Assembly (NCBI GenBank): GCA_964540515.1
Contig: CAZIMS010000005.1
Location: 97,354 to 161,353, forward strand
From: JAOAGA01 sp964540515
GTDB taxonomy: Bacteria > CALINM01
DNA length: 64,000 nucleotides
Direction: 5' to 3'
Shown here: positions 53,035 through 61,560 of the stretch, piece by piece
How the letters are laid out: every line of letters starts with the position of its first letter
Numbering within the stretch: the first letter of the stretch is position 1
Made by a program: the position numbers and the translations under genes
The notes under the pieces: model-generated
The model's database searches: none
Seen by the model: the letters and a program-made list of their open reading frames with translations, nothing else
What the model was told of the DNA's origin: nothing

Positions 53035-54594
53035 ATGGATTATATCTCTTTAGAAGAAAGATATAAAGATTTAGAGGAAAGAAATAGACAAGCAGAAGAG
53101 GGTGGTGGTCAAGATAGGATAGAGAAGCAACATAAAGCAGGTAAGCTAACTGCCCGCGAAAGAATAGAAAAAATACTTGATAAAGGAAGTTTTGTCGAGA
53201 TAGGAAAGTTTGTAACACACCGTTGTAACGACTTTGGTATGGACAAGCAAAAGTTTTTGGGAGACGGTATTGTAACTGGTTATGGAAGGATTGATGGTAG
53301 GCTTGTCTATATTTATGCCCAAGATTTTACAGTCTTTGGTGGTTCTTTAAGCCTTTCTATGGCAGAGAAAATCTGTAAAATTATGGACCTTGCTATAAAA
53401 AACGGCGCACCCCTTATAGGTCTTAATGATTCAGGTGGGGCAAGGATACAAGAAGGTGTTGGAAGCTTGGCTGGCTTTGCCGATATATTTTTAAGAAATA
53501 CCTTAGCCTCTGGTGTTGTTCCACAGATTTCTGTAATTATGGGACCCTGTGCCGGTGGTGCTGTTTATTCTCCAGCTATTACAGACTTCATTTTTATGGT
53601 AAAAAACACCAGTTATATGTTTATAACAGGCCCGGAGGTTATAAAAGCTGTTACAGGTGAGGAAGTTACATTTGAAAAATTAGGTGGTGCCTTAACTCAT
53701 AATAGTATCTCTGGCTGTGCCCATTTTGCCTCTGAAAATGATCAAGATTGCATCAATCAGGTAAGAAGATTAGTTAGTTTCATTCCACAAAACAACATGG
53801 AAGAAGCCCCCATAGTAGAAACCAATGATCCCATTGATAGAGTTGATATGTCAATTAGAGACATTATCCCAGAAAGTCCAAATAAGTCATACAATATAAA
53901 AGATATTATCTATAAAGTTGTTGATAATGGTGACTTTATGGAAGTTCATGAACACTATGCTAAAAATATCGTTGTTGGCTTTGCAAGATTTAATGGAAGG
54001 TCTGTTGGAATAGTAGCAAACCAGCCTAACTTTTTAGCAGGTTCTCTTGATATAAATGCATCAATAAAAGGGGCAAGGTTTGTAAGATTTTGCGATGCCT
54101 TTAATATTCCTTTGGTAACGTTTGTGGATGTACCTGGCTTTTTACCAGGTACAAACCAAGAGTACGGTGGAATTATAAAACATGGTGCAAAGCTAATATA
54201 TGCTTATGCTGAGGCAACGGTTCCTAAAATTGCTATTATAACAAGAAAGGCCTATGGTGGGGCTTATTGTGTAATGTCAAGTAAGCATTTGAGGTCAGAT
54301 ATTAACTATGCCTATCCAACCGCCGAGATTGCGGTTATGGGTCCAGAAGGGGCCGTAAATATAGTTTTTAAGAAAGAAATAGATACAGCAGAAGACAAGA
54401 AAAAAAGAAGGGAAGAGCTGATAGCGGAGTATAGAAGAAAGTTTGCTAATCCCTATAAGGCTGCAGAGCTTGGCTATATAGATGAGGTTATTATGCCTGA
54501 GATGACGAGATATAAGATTATTATGGCGCTGGAATCTTTAACAAATAAAAGAGATACTTTGCCACCAAAAAAGCATGGAAATATTCCACTTTGA
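53035..54594 (+). CDS. Acyl-CoA carboxyltransferase beta subunit (12S / propionyl-CoA carboxylase beta type)
   Basis: Moves carboxyl between biotin and propionyl-CoA/methylmalonyl-CoA. The 519-aa crotonase-fold protein has the N-terminal KQHKAGKLTARERIEKILD, LNDSGGARIQEGVGSLAGFADIF, GPCAGGAVYSPAITDF (oxyanion hole), VTGEEVTFEKLGGALTH and TRKAYGGAYCVMSSK, all conserved. Length is normal. In this operon it partners the biotin-fusion protein upstream and supplies the mutase. The ribosome site GGGGGAG lies 4-6 bases before the ATG. Confidence 0.93.
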   Translation: MDYISLEERYKDLEERNRQAEEGGGQDRIEKQHKAGKLTARERIEKILDKGSFVEIGKFVTHRCNDFGMDKQKFLGDGIVTGYGRIDGRLVYIYAQDFTVFGGSLSLSMAEKICKIMDLAIKNGAPLIGLNDSGGARIQEGVGSLAGFADIFLRNTLASGVVPQISVIMGPCAGGAVYSPAITDFIFMVKNTSYMFITGPEVIKAVTGEEVTFEKLGGALTHNSISGCAHFASENDQDCINQVRRLVSFIPQNNMEEAPIVETNDPIDRVDMSIRDIIPESPNKSYNIKDIIYKVVDNGDFMEVHEHYAKNIVVGFARFNGRSVGIVANQPNFLAGSLDINASIKGARFVRFCDAFNIPLVTFVDVPGFLPGTNQEYGGIIKHGAKLIYAYAEATVPKIAIITRKAYGGAYCVMSSKHLRSDINYAYPTAEIAVMGPEGAVNIVFKKEIDTAEDKKKRREELIAEYRRKFANPYKAAELGYIDEVIMPEMTRYKIIMALESLTNKRDTLPPKKHGNIPL

Positions 54595-54600
54595 TGAATA

Positions 54601-54654
54601 GTTTGAATGGTTCAGACCGTTTAAACTGTTAGAACAGTTTAAACATTTAAATGA
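54601..54654. repeat. Three degenerate 18-base repeats with nested palindrome, upstream of mutase
   Basis: Between the 12S stop and the mutase ribosome site. Units start at 54601, 54619 and 54637; each starts GTTT(G/A)AA. Units 2 and 3 share a perfect GTTTAAAC, itself palindromic, with centres 18 bases apart. The two arms 54619-54630 and 54633-54644 are perfect 12-base inverted repeats around 2 bases. An ATTTAAAT (54645-54652) follows. It could be an operator for a dimer pair or an mRNA hairpin. Confidence 0.7.
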
Positions 54655-54666
54655 TAGGAGGAAGGC

Positions 54667-56325
54667 ATGGAAGATATAAATGAGATAAAAAAAGAGAAAG
54701 AAAGGTGGGAAAACACAACGGTAAAAAAGTCCCTTGAAAAATTTCCCGAAAGGAAGAAAGACTTTAAAACTTTCTCTAACATCAATATAAAAAGATTATA
54801 TACACCTGCTGATGTTGATTTCTCTTATATAAAAGATTTGAGTTTTCCTGGCGAGTATCCCTTTACAAGAGGCGTTCAACCTACTATGTATAGAGGTAGG
54901 CACTGGACAATGCGTCAATATGCAGGTTTTGGTACAGCAGAGGATACTAACAAAAGATATCATTATCTTTTAAAAGCTGGTCAAACAGGTCTGTCTGTTG
55001 CCTTTGATTTACCAACCCAGATTGGATATGACTCTGATGACCCTATGGCAGAAGGTGAGGTAGGAAAATGCGGTGTTGCTATCGATACAATCAAAGATAT
55101 GGAAATCCTTTTTGATGGGATACCTCTTGATAAAGTTACAACATCAATGACGATTAACTCTACCTGTGCAATTATACTTGCGATGTACATAGCTGTGGCA
55201 GAGAAACAGGGCGTACCTTCTAAAGAGCTAAAAGGAACAGTCCAGAATGATATTCTTAAAGAATACATTGCAAGAGGTACCTATATATTTCCTCCAGAGT
55301 CATCAATGAGGCTTGTAAGGGATATAATTCTTTACTGCAAAGATAATCTTCCCCAATGGAATAGCATTTCCATATCAGGTTACCATATTAGGGAGGCCGG
55401 TTCGACGGCTGTTCAAGAAGTTGCCTTTACACTCGCAAACGGAATGGCCTACGTAAAAGATATAACTGCTGCAGGAGTAGATGTAGATGAGTTTGCTGGA
55501 AGACTATCTTTCTTTTTTAACTCTCACAACAATTTTCTCGAAGAAGTTGCAAAATTTAGGGCTGCAAGAAGGTTGTGGGCAAGGATTATGAAAGAGAAGT
55601 TCAATGCTAAAAAGCCTTCTTCTATGATGCTAAGGTTTCACACCCAGACAGCTGGATGCACCCTCACAGCTCAGCAACCAGAAAACAATGTAGTAAGAGT
55701 TACCCTTCAGGCTCTTGCGGCTGTATTAGGTGGCACACAATCATTACACACAAATTCAAGAGATGAGGCTTTGGCTCTTCCAACAGAGCAGTCCGCTCAG
55801 ATTGCCTTAAGAACGCAGCAAATTATAGGCTACGAAAGCGGGGTTTGCGATTTTATAGACCCCTTAGGAGGTTCTTACGTTATCGAAAGTCTAACAAATG
55901 ATATAGAAAAAGAGGCAGAAGAGTATATAAGAAAGATTGACGAAATGGGAGGAGTATTAAAGGCTATCGAGAAGGGTTATGTACAAAGTGAGATTGCACA
56001 GGCATCCTATGAGTATCAAAAGGCTATAGAAACCAAAGACTATATAGTTGTAGGGGTAAACCAGTTTACCGTAGAGGAAGAACCACCTAAAAATATATTA
56101 AAGGTAGATATGGAAAAAGAAGAGTATCAGAAAAACAAGTTAAAAAAGGTTAAAAATGAGAGGGATAACAATTTAGTCAAAGAGAAGATTGAAAACCTTA
56201 AAAGAGTAGCCAGTTCGAATGAGAATATAATGCCAGCAATAATTGATGCTGTAAAAGCCTACGCTTCTATAGGGGAGATATCCAATGCCTTAAGAGAAGT
56301 CTTTGGCGAGTTCAAAGAGGTATAA
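54667..56325 (+). CDS. Methylmalonyl-CoA mutase, large subunit
   Basis: B12-dependent isomerisation of succinyl-CoA and methylmalonyl-CoA; here the catalytic TIM-barrel half. 552 aa. Key regions: YPFTRGVQPTMYRGRHWTMRQYAGFG, DLPTQIGYDSDDPMAEGEVGKCG, MTINSTCAIILAMYIAVAE, ISGYHIREAGSTAVQEVAFTLAN and LRFHTQTAGCTLTAQQPENNVVRV, all typical of MCM. The cobalamin-binding half is a separate gene just downstream. An AGGAGG site is 5 bases before the ATG, after a 72-base gap carrying the repeat element. Confidence 0.95.
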   Translation: MEDINEIKKEKERWENTTVKKSLEKFPERKKDFKTFSNINIKRLYTPADVDFSYIKDLSFPGEYPFTRGVQPTMYRGRHWTMRQYAGFGTAEDTNKRYHYLLKAGQTGLSVAFDLPTQIGYDSDDPMAEGEVGKCGVAIDTIKDMEILFDGIPLDKVTTSMTINSTCAIILAMYIAVAEKQGVPSKELKGTVQNDILKEYIARGTYIFPPESSMRLVRDIILYCKDNLPQWNSISISGYHIREAGSTAVQEVAFTLANGMAYVKDITAAGVDVDEFAGRLSFFFNSHNNFLEEVAKFRAARRLWARIMKEKFNAKKPSSMMLRFHTQTAGCTLTAQQPENNVVRVTLQALAAVLGGTQSLHTNSRDEALALPTEQSAQIALRTQQIIGYESGVCDFIDPLGGSYVIESLTNDIEKEAEEYIRKIDEMGGVLKAIEKGYVQSEIAQASYEYQKAIETKDYIVVGVNQFTVEEEPPKNILKVDMEKEEYQKNKLKKVKNERDNNLVKEKIENLKRVASSNENIMPAIIDAVKAYASIGEISNALREVFGEFKEV

Positions 56326-56334
56326 GGAGGAAGT

Positions 56335-56724
56335 ATGAAAAAGATAAGGATTTTAGTAGCCAAACCAGGGCTTGATGGACACGATAGAGGCGCAAAATTT
56401 GTAGCGAGAGCCTTAAGAGATGCAGGCTTTGAAGTAATTTATACAGGTATTAGACAGACACCTGAACAAATAGCCAACACAGCAATCCAAGAGGATGTAG
56501 ATTTTATAGGTCTATCCTGTTTGTCAGGTGCTCACAATACACTTTTCCCAAAAGTTGTAAAACTATTGCAAGAAAAGAATGCAGAGGATATAATAGTTTT
56601 TGGCGGTGGAGTAATACCAGCCGAAGATGTTGAGTTTCTTAAAAGTCAAGGGATCAAAGAGATTTTCGGTCCTGGAACACCATCAGATGTGTTTATAAAG
56701 TTCATAAAAGAGAATGCTAAGTAG
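56335..56724 (+). CDS. Methylmalonyl-CoA mutase, cobalamin-binding subunit
   Basis: 129-aa Rossmann-type B12-binding subunit. It has the lower-ligand motif DGHDRGAKFVARALRDAGFEVIYTG (DxHxxG, His about residue 17), FIGLSCLSGAHNTLFPKVV and the ribosyl-phosphate site VFGGGVIPAEDVEFLKSQGI. It starts 9 bases after the large subunit. The split subunit form is common outside the animal-type fused enzymes. Confidence 0.95.
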   Translation: MKKIRILVAKPGLDGHDRGAKFVARALRDAGFEVIYTGIRQTPEQIANTAIQEDVDFIGLSCLSGAHNTLFPKVVKLLQEKNAEDIIVFGGGVIPAEDVEFLKSQGIKEIFGPGTPSDVFIKFIKENAK

Positions 56725-56736
56725 GGGGGTACATCT

Positions 56737-57153
56737 ATGTATAAAAAAATTAGCCACATCGGCATAGTTGTAAAGGATTTACAGGAATCATCAAAATTTT
56801 ATACGGATACATTAGGCTGGGAGATGGAAGGAGTGGAGGAGGTTTCTGATCAAAAAGTGAAAGTGTGCTTTTTCACAATTGGTGAGACAAGAATAGAGCT
56901 TGTCCAGCCAACAGAAGAAGGAACGGGGGTATATAAGTTTCTTGAAGAAAAAGGCTTTAAGGATACGGTTCATCATATTGCCTATGAGGTTGATGATGTA
57001 GAAAAGGAGCTTGAAAGATTAAAAGCTATTGGTACAAAACTTATTGATGAAAAGCCCAGAAAAGGTGCTCACAATATGTCAATTGCCTTTCTTCATCCAA
57101 AATCAAGTAATGGTGTACTTATAGAAATATGTCAGCCAATGGAAAAACATTAA
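56737..57153 (+). CDS. mce: Methylmalonyl-CoA epimerase
   Basis: Interconverts the R and S forms of methylmalonyl-CoA. The 138-aa VOC-fold protein starts KISHIGIVVKDLQESSKFYTDTLGW and shows TRIELVQPTEEG, VHHIAYEVDDVEKELERLK and KSSNGVLIEICQP with the metal-binding His/Gln/Glu. It is immediately after the mutase small subunit and is needed because transcarboxylase and mutase use opposite stereoisomers. Confidence 0.94.
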   Translation: MYKKISHIGIVVKDLQESSKFYTDTLGWEMEGVEEVSDQKVKVCFFTIGETRIELVQPTEEGTGVYKFLEEKGFKDTVHHIAYEVDDVEKELERLKAIGTKLIDEKPRKGAHNMSIAFLHPKSSNGVLIEICQPMEKH

Positions 57154-57166
57154 AAGGGGGTTTAAG

Positions 57167-57982
57167 GTGAGAGTAGTTGTTTGTATTAAGCAGGTACCAG
57201 ATACGACGGAAGTAAAAATTAATCCAGAGACCAATACCCTCATGCGTGAAGGGGTGCAATCTATTGTTAACCCCTTTGATGAGTTTGCTATTGAAGAGGG
57301 TATAAGGATTAAAGAGAAGTTTGGTGGTGAGACAATTGTTATTACTATGGGACCACCACAGGCAGAAGAAGCCTTAAAGACGGCTTTAGCGATGGGATGT
57401 GATAAGGCTTATCTCGTCTCAGACAGAGCCTTCGCAGGGTCAGATACTCTTGCTACAGCCTATACATTAGCTGCAGCAATTAAAAAGATTGAAGAGACCG
57501 ACGGACCTGTTGATGTAGTTTTGTGTGGAAAACAGGCTATTGATGGTGATACAGGTCAGGTAGGACCTGGTATTGCGGTAAGACTTAATATCCCTCCGCT
57601 TACTTATGTTTCAAAGATAAGAGAGATTGATCCAGAGAAAAAGACTATTATTGTAGAGAGGCTTATGGAGAGGGGTAAGGAAGCAGTTAAATGCTCATTG
57701 CCTGTTTTAATTACTGTTGTTAAGGATATTAACTCTCCAAGATATCCTTCACTATTTGAGATTAAGAAGGCTGCTAAAAAGCCTATGATTAAACTTGGCC
57801 TATCAGACTTAAATATTCCAGAAAACAGAACAGGACTTAAGGGCTCACCAACATGGGTAAACAAGGTTTTCTCTCCTGAGCTTAAAAGTGTTAATGGAGA
57901 GATCTTTCAAGGTGATCCAGAAGAGTGTGCAAAAAATTTGGTTGATAGATTAATGAATTTAGGAAAAGGAGTAAGTATATGA
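57167..57982 (+). CDS. etfB: Electron transfer flavoprotein beta subunit
   Basis: Small ETF subunit. The 271-aa protein has RVVVCIKQVPDTTEVKINPETNTLMREGV, NPFDEFAIEEGIRIKEKFGGETIVITMGPPQAEEALKTALAMGCDKAYL, and DVVLCGKQAIDGDTGQVGPGIAVRLN, all characteristic. The start is GTG with a GGGGG site upstream. It follows mce after 13 bases, so ETF is in the methylmalonyl operon. No acyl-CoA dehydrogenase is next to it; its redox partner is elsewhere. Confidence 0.93.
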   Translation: MRVVVCIKQVPDTTEVKINPETNTLMREGVQSIVNPFDEFAIEEGIRIKEKFGGETIVITMGPPQAEEALKTALAMGCDKAYLVSDRAFAGSDTLATAYTLAAAIKKIEETDGPVDVVLCGKQAIDGDTGQVGPGIAVRLNIPPLTYVSKIREIDPEKKTIIVERLMERGKEAVKCSLPVLITVVKDINSPRYPSLFEIKKAAKKPMIKLGLSDLNIPENRTGLKGSPTWVNKVFSPELKSVNGEIFQGDPEECAKNLVDRLMNLGKGVSI

Positions 57983-59166
57983 GCTATGTGATAATTGATA
58001 AAGATGCCTGTACCGGTTGTGGTGCCTGTGTAGATTCCTGCCCACAATCAGCATTATATATGAAAGATGATAAGGTAGAGGTAAACGAGAAGTGTAACCT
58101 CTGTGGTGCCTGTATATCTGCCTGTCCTGTGGACGCCCTTTCCATCCCTAGAGAGATAAAAGATACTTCCTGTCTTTCCGATTACAAGGGTGTATGGGTA
58201 CTTGTTGAACACGATGGGAAGAAACCAGTTAATGTAACCTATGAGTTGATAGGCGAAGCAAGAAAGTTGGCAGAGAAGAGAAACACTTATGTAGGCGTTG
58301 TATTATTAGGTAATAATGTATCTCATATGGTTGATGATTTGGCGAGCTATGGGGCAGATAAGGTATTTATATGCCAATCTCCTGTGTTAGAACACTATAG
58401 AACGGAGGCTTATGGAGATGTTGTGGTTGAGTTAGTGAAGACCTATAAACCAGAAATAGTCTTATCAGGAGCCACAACTCAAGGAAGAGACTTAGCAGGA
58501 TTCGCAGCAACTTTACTTGAGACAGGGTTAACAGCGGACTGTACAGGTCTTGATATAGATGAAAATGGCAATCTTCTTCAGACAAGACCTGCCTTTGGTG
58601 GGAATATAATGGCTACAATACTTTGTCCCAATACAAGACCTCAGATGTCAACGGTGAGACCAAAAGTTTTCCCCATCCCTGAAAAAACAGATAAGAAAGC
58701 TGAAGTAATTAATTTTGATTTTGATTTCTCTAAAATAACAATCCGCACAGAAGTGCTTGAGTATCTACCCTTTGAAGAGAAAATTAGCTTAGCAGATGCA
58801 GAGATAATAGTCTCTGGAGGTAGAGGGTTAGGTAAGCCAGAAAACTTTGAGATTGTCAAAGAGTTTGCCGATGCAATAGGTGCGGCTGTTGGTGCTTCAA
58901 GAGCTGCTGTAGATGCTGGTTGGATATCATATGAACATCAGGTTGGACAGACTGGAAAGACAGTTAGACCAAAGATATATATAGCCTGTGGGATATCTGG
59001 TTCAGTTCAGCACTTAGCAGGTATGAAACATTCTGACATAATAATCGCAATTAACAAGGATCCAGAGGCACCTATCTTTAAGGTGGCAAGTTATGGTATT
59101 GTTGGCGATGTGATGACTATAATCCCTTTAATGACAAAAGAGCTCAAGAAAAGACAAAACATCTAA
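57979..59166 (+). CDS. Ferredoxin-domain electron transfer flavoprotein alpha subunit
   Basis: Large ETF subunit with an N-terminal di-[4Fe-4S] ferredoxin domain. Residues about 10-20 (CTGCGACVDSC) and 39-49 (CNLCGACISAC) are classic ferredoxin motifs. Then a normal ETF alpha: VSGATTQGRDLAGFAATLLETGLTADC, and the FAD site SGGRGLGKPENFEIV, ...AVGASRAAVDAGWI, ...GQTGKTVRPKIYIACGISGSVQH. This fusion is known from ETFs tied to low-potential or bifurcating enzymes. 395 aa. It overlaps etfB by ATGA and ends the operon at a terminator. Confidence 0.9.
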   Translation: MSYVIIDKDACTGCGACVDSCPQSALYMKDDKVEVNEKCNLCGACISACPVDALSIPREIKDTSCLSDYKGVWVLVEHDGKKPVNVTYELIGEARKLAEKRNTYVGVVLLGNNVSHMVDDLASYGADKVFICQSPVLEHYRTEAYGDVVVELVKTYKPEIVLSGATTQGRDLAGFAATLLETGLTADCTGLDIDENGNLLQTRPAFGGNIMATILCPNTRPQMSTVRPKVFPIPEKTDKKAEVINFDFDFSKITIRTEVLEYLPFEEKISLADAEIIVSGGRGLGKPENFEIVKEFADAIGAAVGASRAAVDAGWISYEHQVGQTGKTVRPKIYIACGISGSVQHLAGMKHSDIIIAINKDPEAPIFKVASYGIVGDVMTIIPLMTKELKKRQNI

Positions 59167-59178
59167 TAATAATCGCAA

Positions 59179-59209
59179 GGAGACCTTTGCTAATTAATGA
59201 AAGGTCTCC
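59179..59209. terminator. Convergent terminator after the methylmalonyl operon
   Basis: 10-bp perfect stem (GGAGACCTTT at 59179-59188, AAAGGTCTCC at 59200-59209) with an 11-base loop. The plus side is followed by TATTCCTT; the minus side by TTGCGATTATTATT. It serves both the plus-strand operon and the minus-strand cooT gene, whose stop (59211-59209) lies at its edge. The T-tracts are short, so efficiency is uncertain. Confidence 0.65.
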
Positions 59210-59406
59210 TATTCCTTAATCAATTCAAAAACAATTTTGTGATTTATTAAAGAGATATGCTTTATATGCCCTTTAATCTTGCTTTGCTCACCAAAAATAT
59301 TTTTTAGATACCATTCACTCTCTGATATTGGCTCAATAATATCAACGCTCTCCATATACTTCTCTTCTTTATTATCTTTAAAAATAAAGACATTTGCCTC
59401 ACACAT
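59209..59406 (-). CDS. CooT-family nickel-binding protein
   Basis: A 65-aa protein beginning MCEANVFIFKDNKEEKYMES, the CooT family pattern with a conserved Cys2 used for nickel in the known CooT. In Rhodospirillum, CooT helps nickel insertion in carbon monoxide dehydrogenase. No CODH gene is in the window. It is one base after DUF3842 in the same operon, and DUF3343 is next, so a metal- or sulfur-handling module is likely. Confidence 0.82.
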   Translation of the reverse strand: MCEANVFIFKDNKEEKYMESVDIIEPISESEWYLKNIFGEQSKIKGHIKHISLINHKIVFELIKE

Positions 59407-59407
59407 A

Positions 59408-59830
59408 CTATTTCTCCTCCATACTTTTAATCTTTTCTACAAGCTCTTTTACAAGATGGGGCAGTGGCTCCCTCTTAAGTCCTACTATCTCAATCTTTTC
59501 CTGAGATATGGGTAATAAAATTTTTTTTGCCTTCGAAGATGAGATACTGGTGGTTATTTTTTCAGTTACTTCACCTAACATAGAGTTTACCAGCAAGATA
59601 CTTATAGAGCCAACAATATAATCACTGTTAGAAGTAACGTAAGATATGGCGTTCTCTCCAGTTGCGCCTTTGTTTGCACCTTCTGAGAGCATTGCCATTG
59701 TTGCGATAGCATTAGTGCCGAGGGCAACAATCTCAAAGGTTTCTCCGAAATGTTTTTTAATTTCTTTGATTATTAAACCGCCTATGCCACCACCTTGACC
59801 ATCAATTACAGCAATAGTTTTTTTATTCAA
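59408..59830 (-). CDS. DUF3842 family protein
   Basis: A 140-aa protein that fits DUF3842: KTIAVIDGQGGGIGGLIIKE with a nucleotide-type glycine-rich loop, and GTNAIATMAMLSEGANKGATGENAI, then SISILLVNSMLGEVT. It has a Rossmann-like look and may bind a nucleotide or cofactor; the function is undescribed. It overlaps DUF3343 by 4 bases (59827-59830) and precedes CooT. Confidence 0.85.
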   Translation of the reverse strand: MNKKTIAVIDGQGGGIGGLIIKEIKKHFGETFEIVALGTNAIATMAMLSEGANKGATGENAISYVTSNSDYIVGSISILLVNSMLGEVTEKITTSISSSKAKKILLPISQEKIEIVGLKREPLPHLVKELVEKIKSMEEK

Positions 59831-60075
59831 GCAACTCTCCTATAGTTTTTGTCATCATCTTCAATATATACCTCTTCGGGAGGCTCCTCCTTTAAGACAA
59901 TCTCTAATCTATCTAATTTTTCGTTGAAAACCTTTATTGCCAAGCCACAGTCTGAGCTTAGCTTTCTTGGTACCGGTATAGTTTTGCTACTTACTGAAGA
60001 GTCCTTTAATATCTTTTCAGCCCTCATCACCCGATGAACAGAATTAAAAATCAGAATATAAATCTCATTTTTCAT
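59827..60075 (-). CDS. DUF3343 family protein (putative Se/S carrier-like)
   Basis: An 82-aa protein of the DUF3343 group. KNEIYILIFNSVHRVMRAEKILKDSSV is the usual N-terminal pattern; PVPRKLSSDCGLAIKVF carries the single conserved Cys (residue 43). The family is annotated as a putative selenium/sulfur carrier by similarity, but that is not proven. It is the first gene of the CooT operon. Confidence 0.82.
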   Translation of the reverse strand: MKNEIYILIFNSVHRVMRAEKILKDSSVSSKTIPVPRKLSSDCGLAIKVFNEKLDRLEIVLKEEPPEEVYIEDDDKNYRRVA

Positions 60076-60334
60076 ACTAAATAAAATATTAAAGTATAAT
60101 TAAATAATCAAGAGAATAATTCCCAAATCTCCATAGATAAGACCCGCCTTCAGTTTAGCTAAAAAAATTATACTCAAAAAGTGGAAAGTACATTTAATCT
60201 ATCTAACAATGTTGTAAGTATGGTCTTTTATCTTATAAGGGTTTTTTAAACTAGTTTCTTGGAAAAGAGGGAGTATTGCCAAAAGAAAAATTATTAGCTA
60301 AACTTGTTAAAAAACTTTGCTGGAGGTAAAGGCT
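60076..60334. other. AT-rich intergenic stretch, no intact gene
   Basis: 259 bases between the divergent DUF3343 and CARF pseudogene. I see no promoter I can defend and no CRISPR repeat. A short open stretch just before 60335 reads from TTG as MPKEKLLAKLVKKLCWR and stops in the CARF ribosome site; it may be chance or a remnant. Confidence 0.5.
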
Positions 60335-61560
60335 ATGCCTAAGGCAATGCTTATCTCAGTGGGTGGCTCGCCACAGCCGATTTTAATATCAATCAAACAC
60401 CTCCGCCCAGACTATGTCTCATTCCTTGTGTCTCAAGATTCATCATCACAGGCAGTAAAGATAGCAGAAGACTTAAAAAGGGAGAATGTTATTTTTACTT
60501 ATGAACAAAATATATGTGAAAACCCTCAAGACCTTTTTGATTCCTACAAGACTGCAGATAAGGCAGTTCAGAAGATTTTTGATAAAGGATTTACTGCATA
60601 AGATGTGGTAGTTGATTACACTGGGGCACAAAAAATATGTCATTATCTTTAGCACTTGCCTCTATAAGACACGGTTTTACTTATTCTTACATAGGCGGCA
60701 AGGAGAGGACAAAGGATGGTTTAGGTATAGTAGTTGACGGGAAAGAGGAGGTCTATGAGTCAATAAATCCATGGGATTTTCTTGCAGTATATGAAAAGGA
60801 AAGGATATCAACCCTCTTTAATAATTATCAATTTAAGGCTGCAAAGGAGTTATCAGACTATGTTTGCAACAAGACAACAAAATACAAGACCCTCTACAAA
60901 AAAATTGGTTTGATCATTGAAAGTTTTTATAAATGGGATCTCTTTCGTCATTCAGATGCCTTAAAAATGTTTATTAGAGCTGATGTAGATTCATTGCAAT
61001 ATGAGTATGATGATAGATGGATAAAAGACTTTACTAAAGAAGTCTTAAAGGCGATAGAGAGGTTAAAGGAGCTAATCAAGGACGCAGGTAAACCAACAAT
61101 GTCTATGATATGTGACTTATTTTCAAATGCAGAGAGAAGATTTCAAGAAGGCAAGATTGACGATGCAATATTAAGACTTTATAGAGCGGTAGAGATGATT
61201 GCACAGATGAGGCTTCTGGAGGGCTATGAGATTGATACCTCCGATGTAAAGCCAGAGCTAATCCCAGAGTCTTTGAGAGAACGTTTCATATCAAGACATA
61301 GGGATTTTGCAGACAATAAGATAAAGATACCACAAAACGATGCCTTCTTACTCCTAAAAGAGTTAGGTGATACTGTTGGAAACACATTTATGGAAAATGA
61401 GAAAAAGTTTAAAGCCCTTCAATCTTCCCGCAACTACTCATATCTTGCCCATGTATTTGAATCTTCCTCCGAAAATACATATCGCTCTTTCAGAGAATTT
61501 ATCCTTTCATTAAGAATCATTGAAACTTCAGATATAATTGAATTTCCAAAATTTATATAA
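60335..61560 (+). pseudogene. Broken CRISPR-associated CARF protein (TIGR02710/Cas02710 type)
   Basis: The N-terminal CARF part (MPKAMLISVGGSPQPILISIK) runs to an in-frame TAA at 60599-60601, then the same frame continues D-V-V-V-D-Y-T-G-A-Q-K as in intact relatives and stops again. The rest (MSLSLALASIRHGFTYSY...) is in another frame from 60637. The junction lies in the A-run of CAAAAAATATG: one extra A would restore the frame. So there are two lesions, a nonsense codon and a 1-base deletion. The C-terminal part still shows RNYSYLAH, a HEPN-like Rx6H. The GGAGG ribosome site supports the ATG at 60335. Confidence 0.8.

Noticed and set aside
60276..60332. Short ORF MPKEKLLAKLVKKLCWR before the CARF pseudogene
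   Set aside because: Seventeen codons with no ribosome site; too short to support as a gene.
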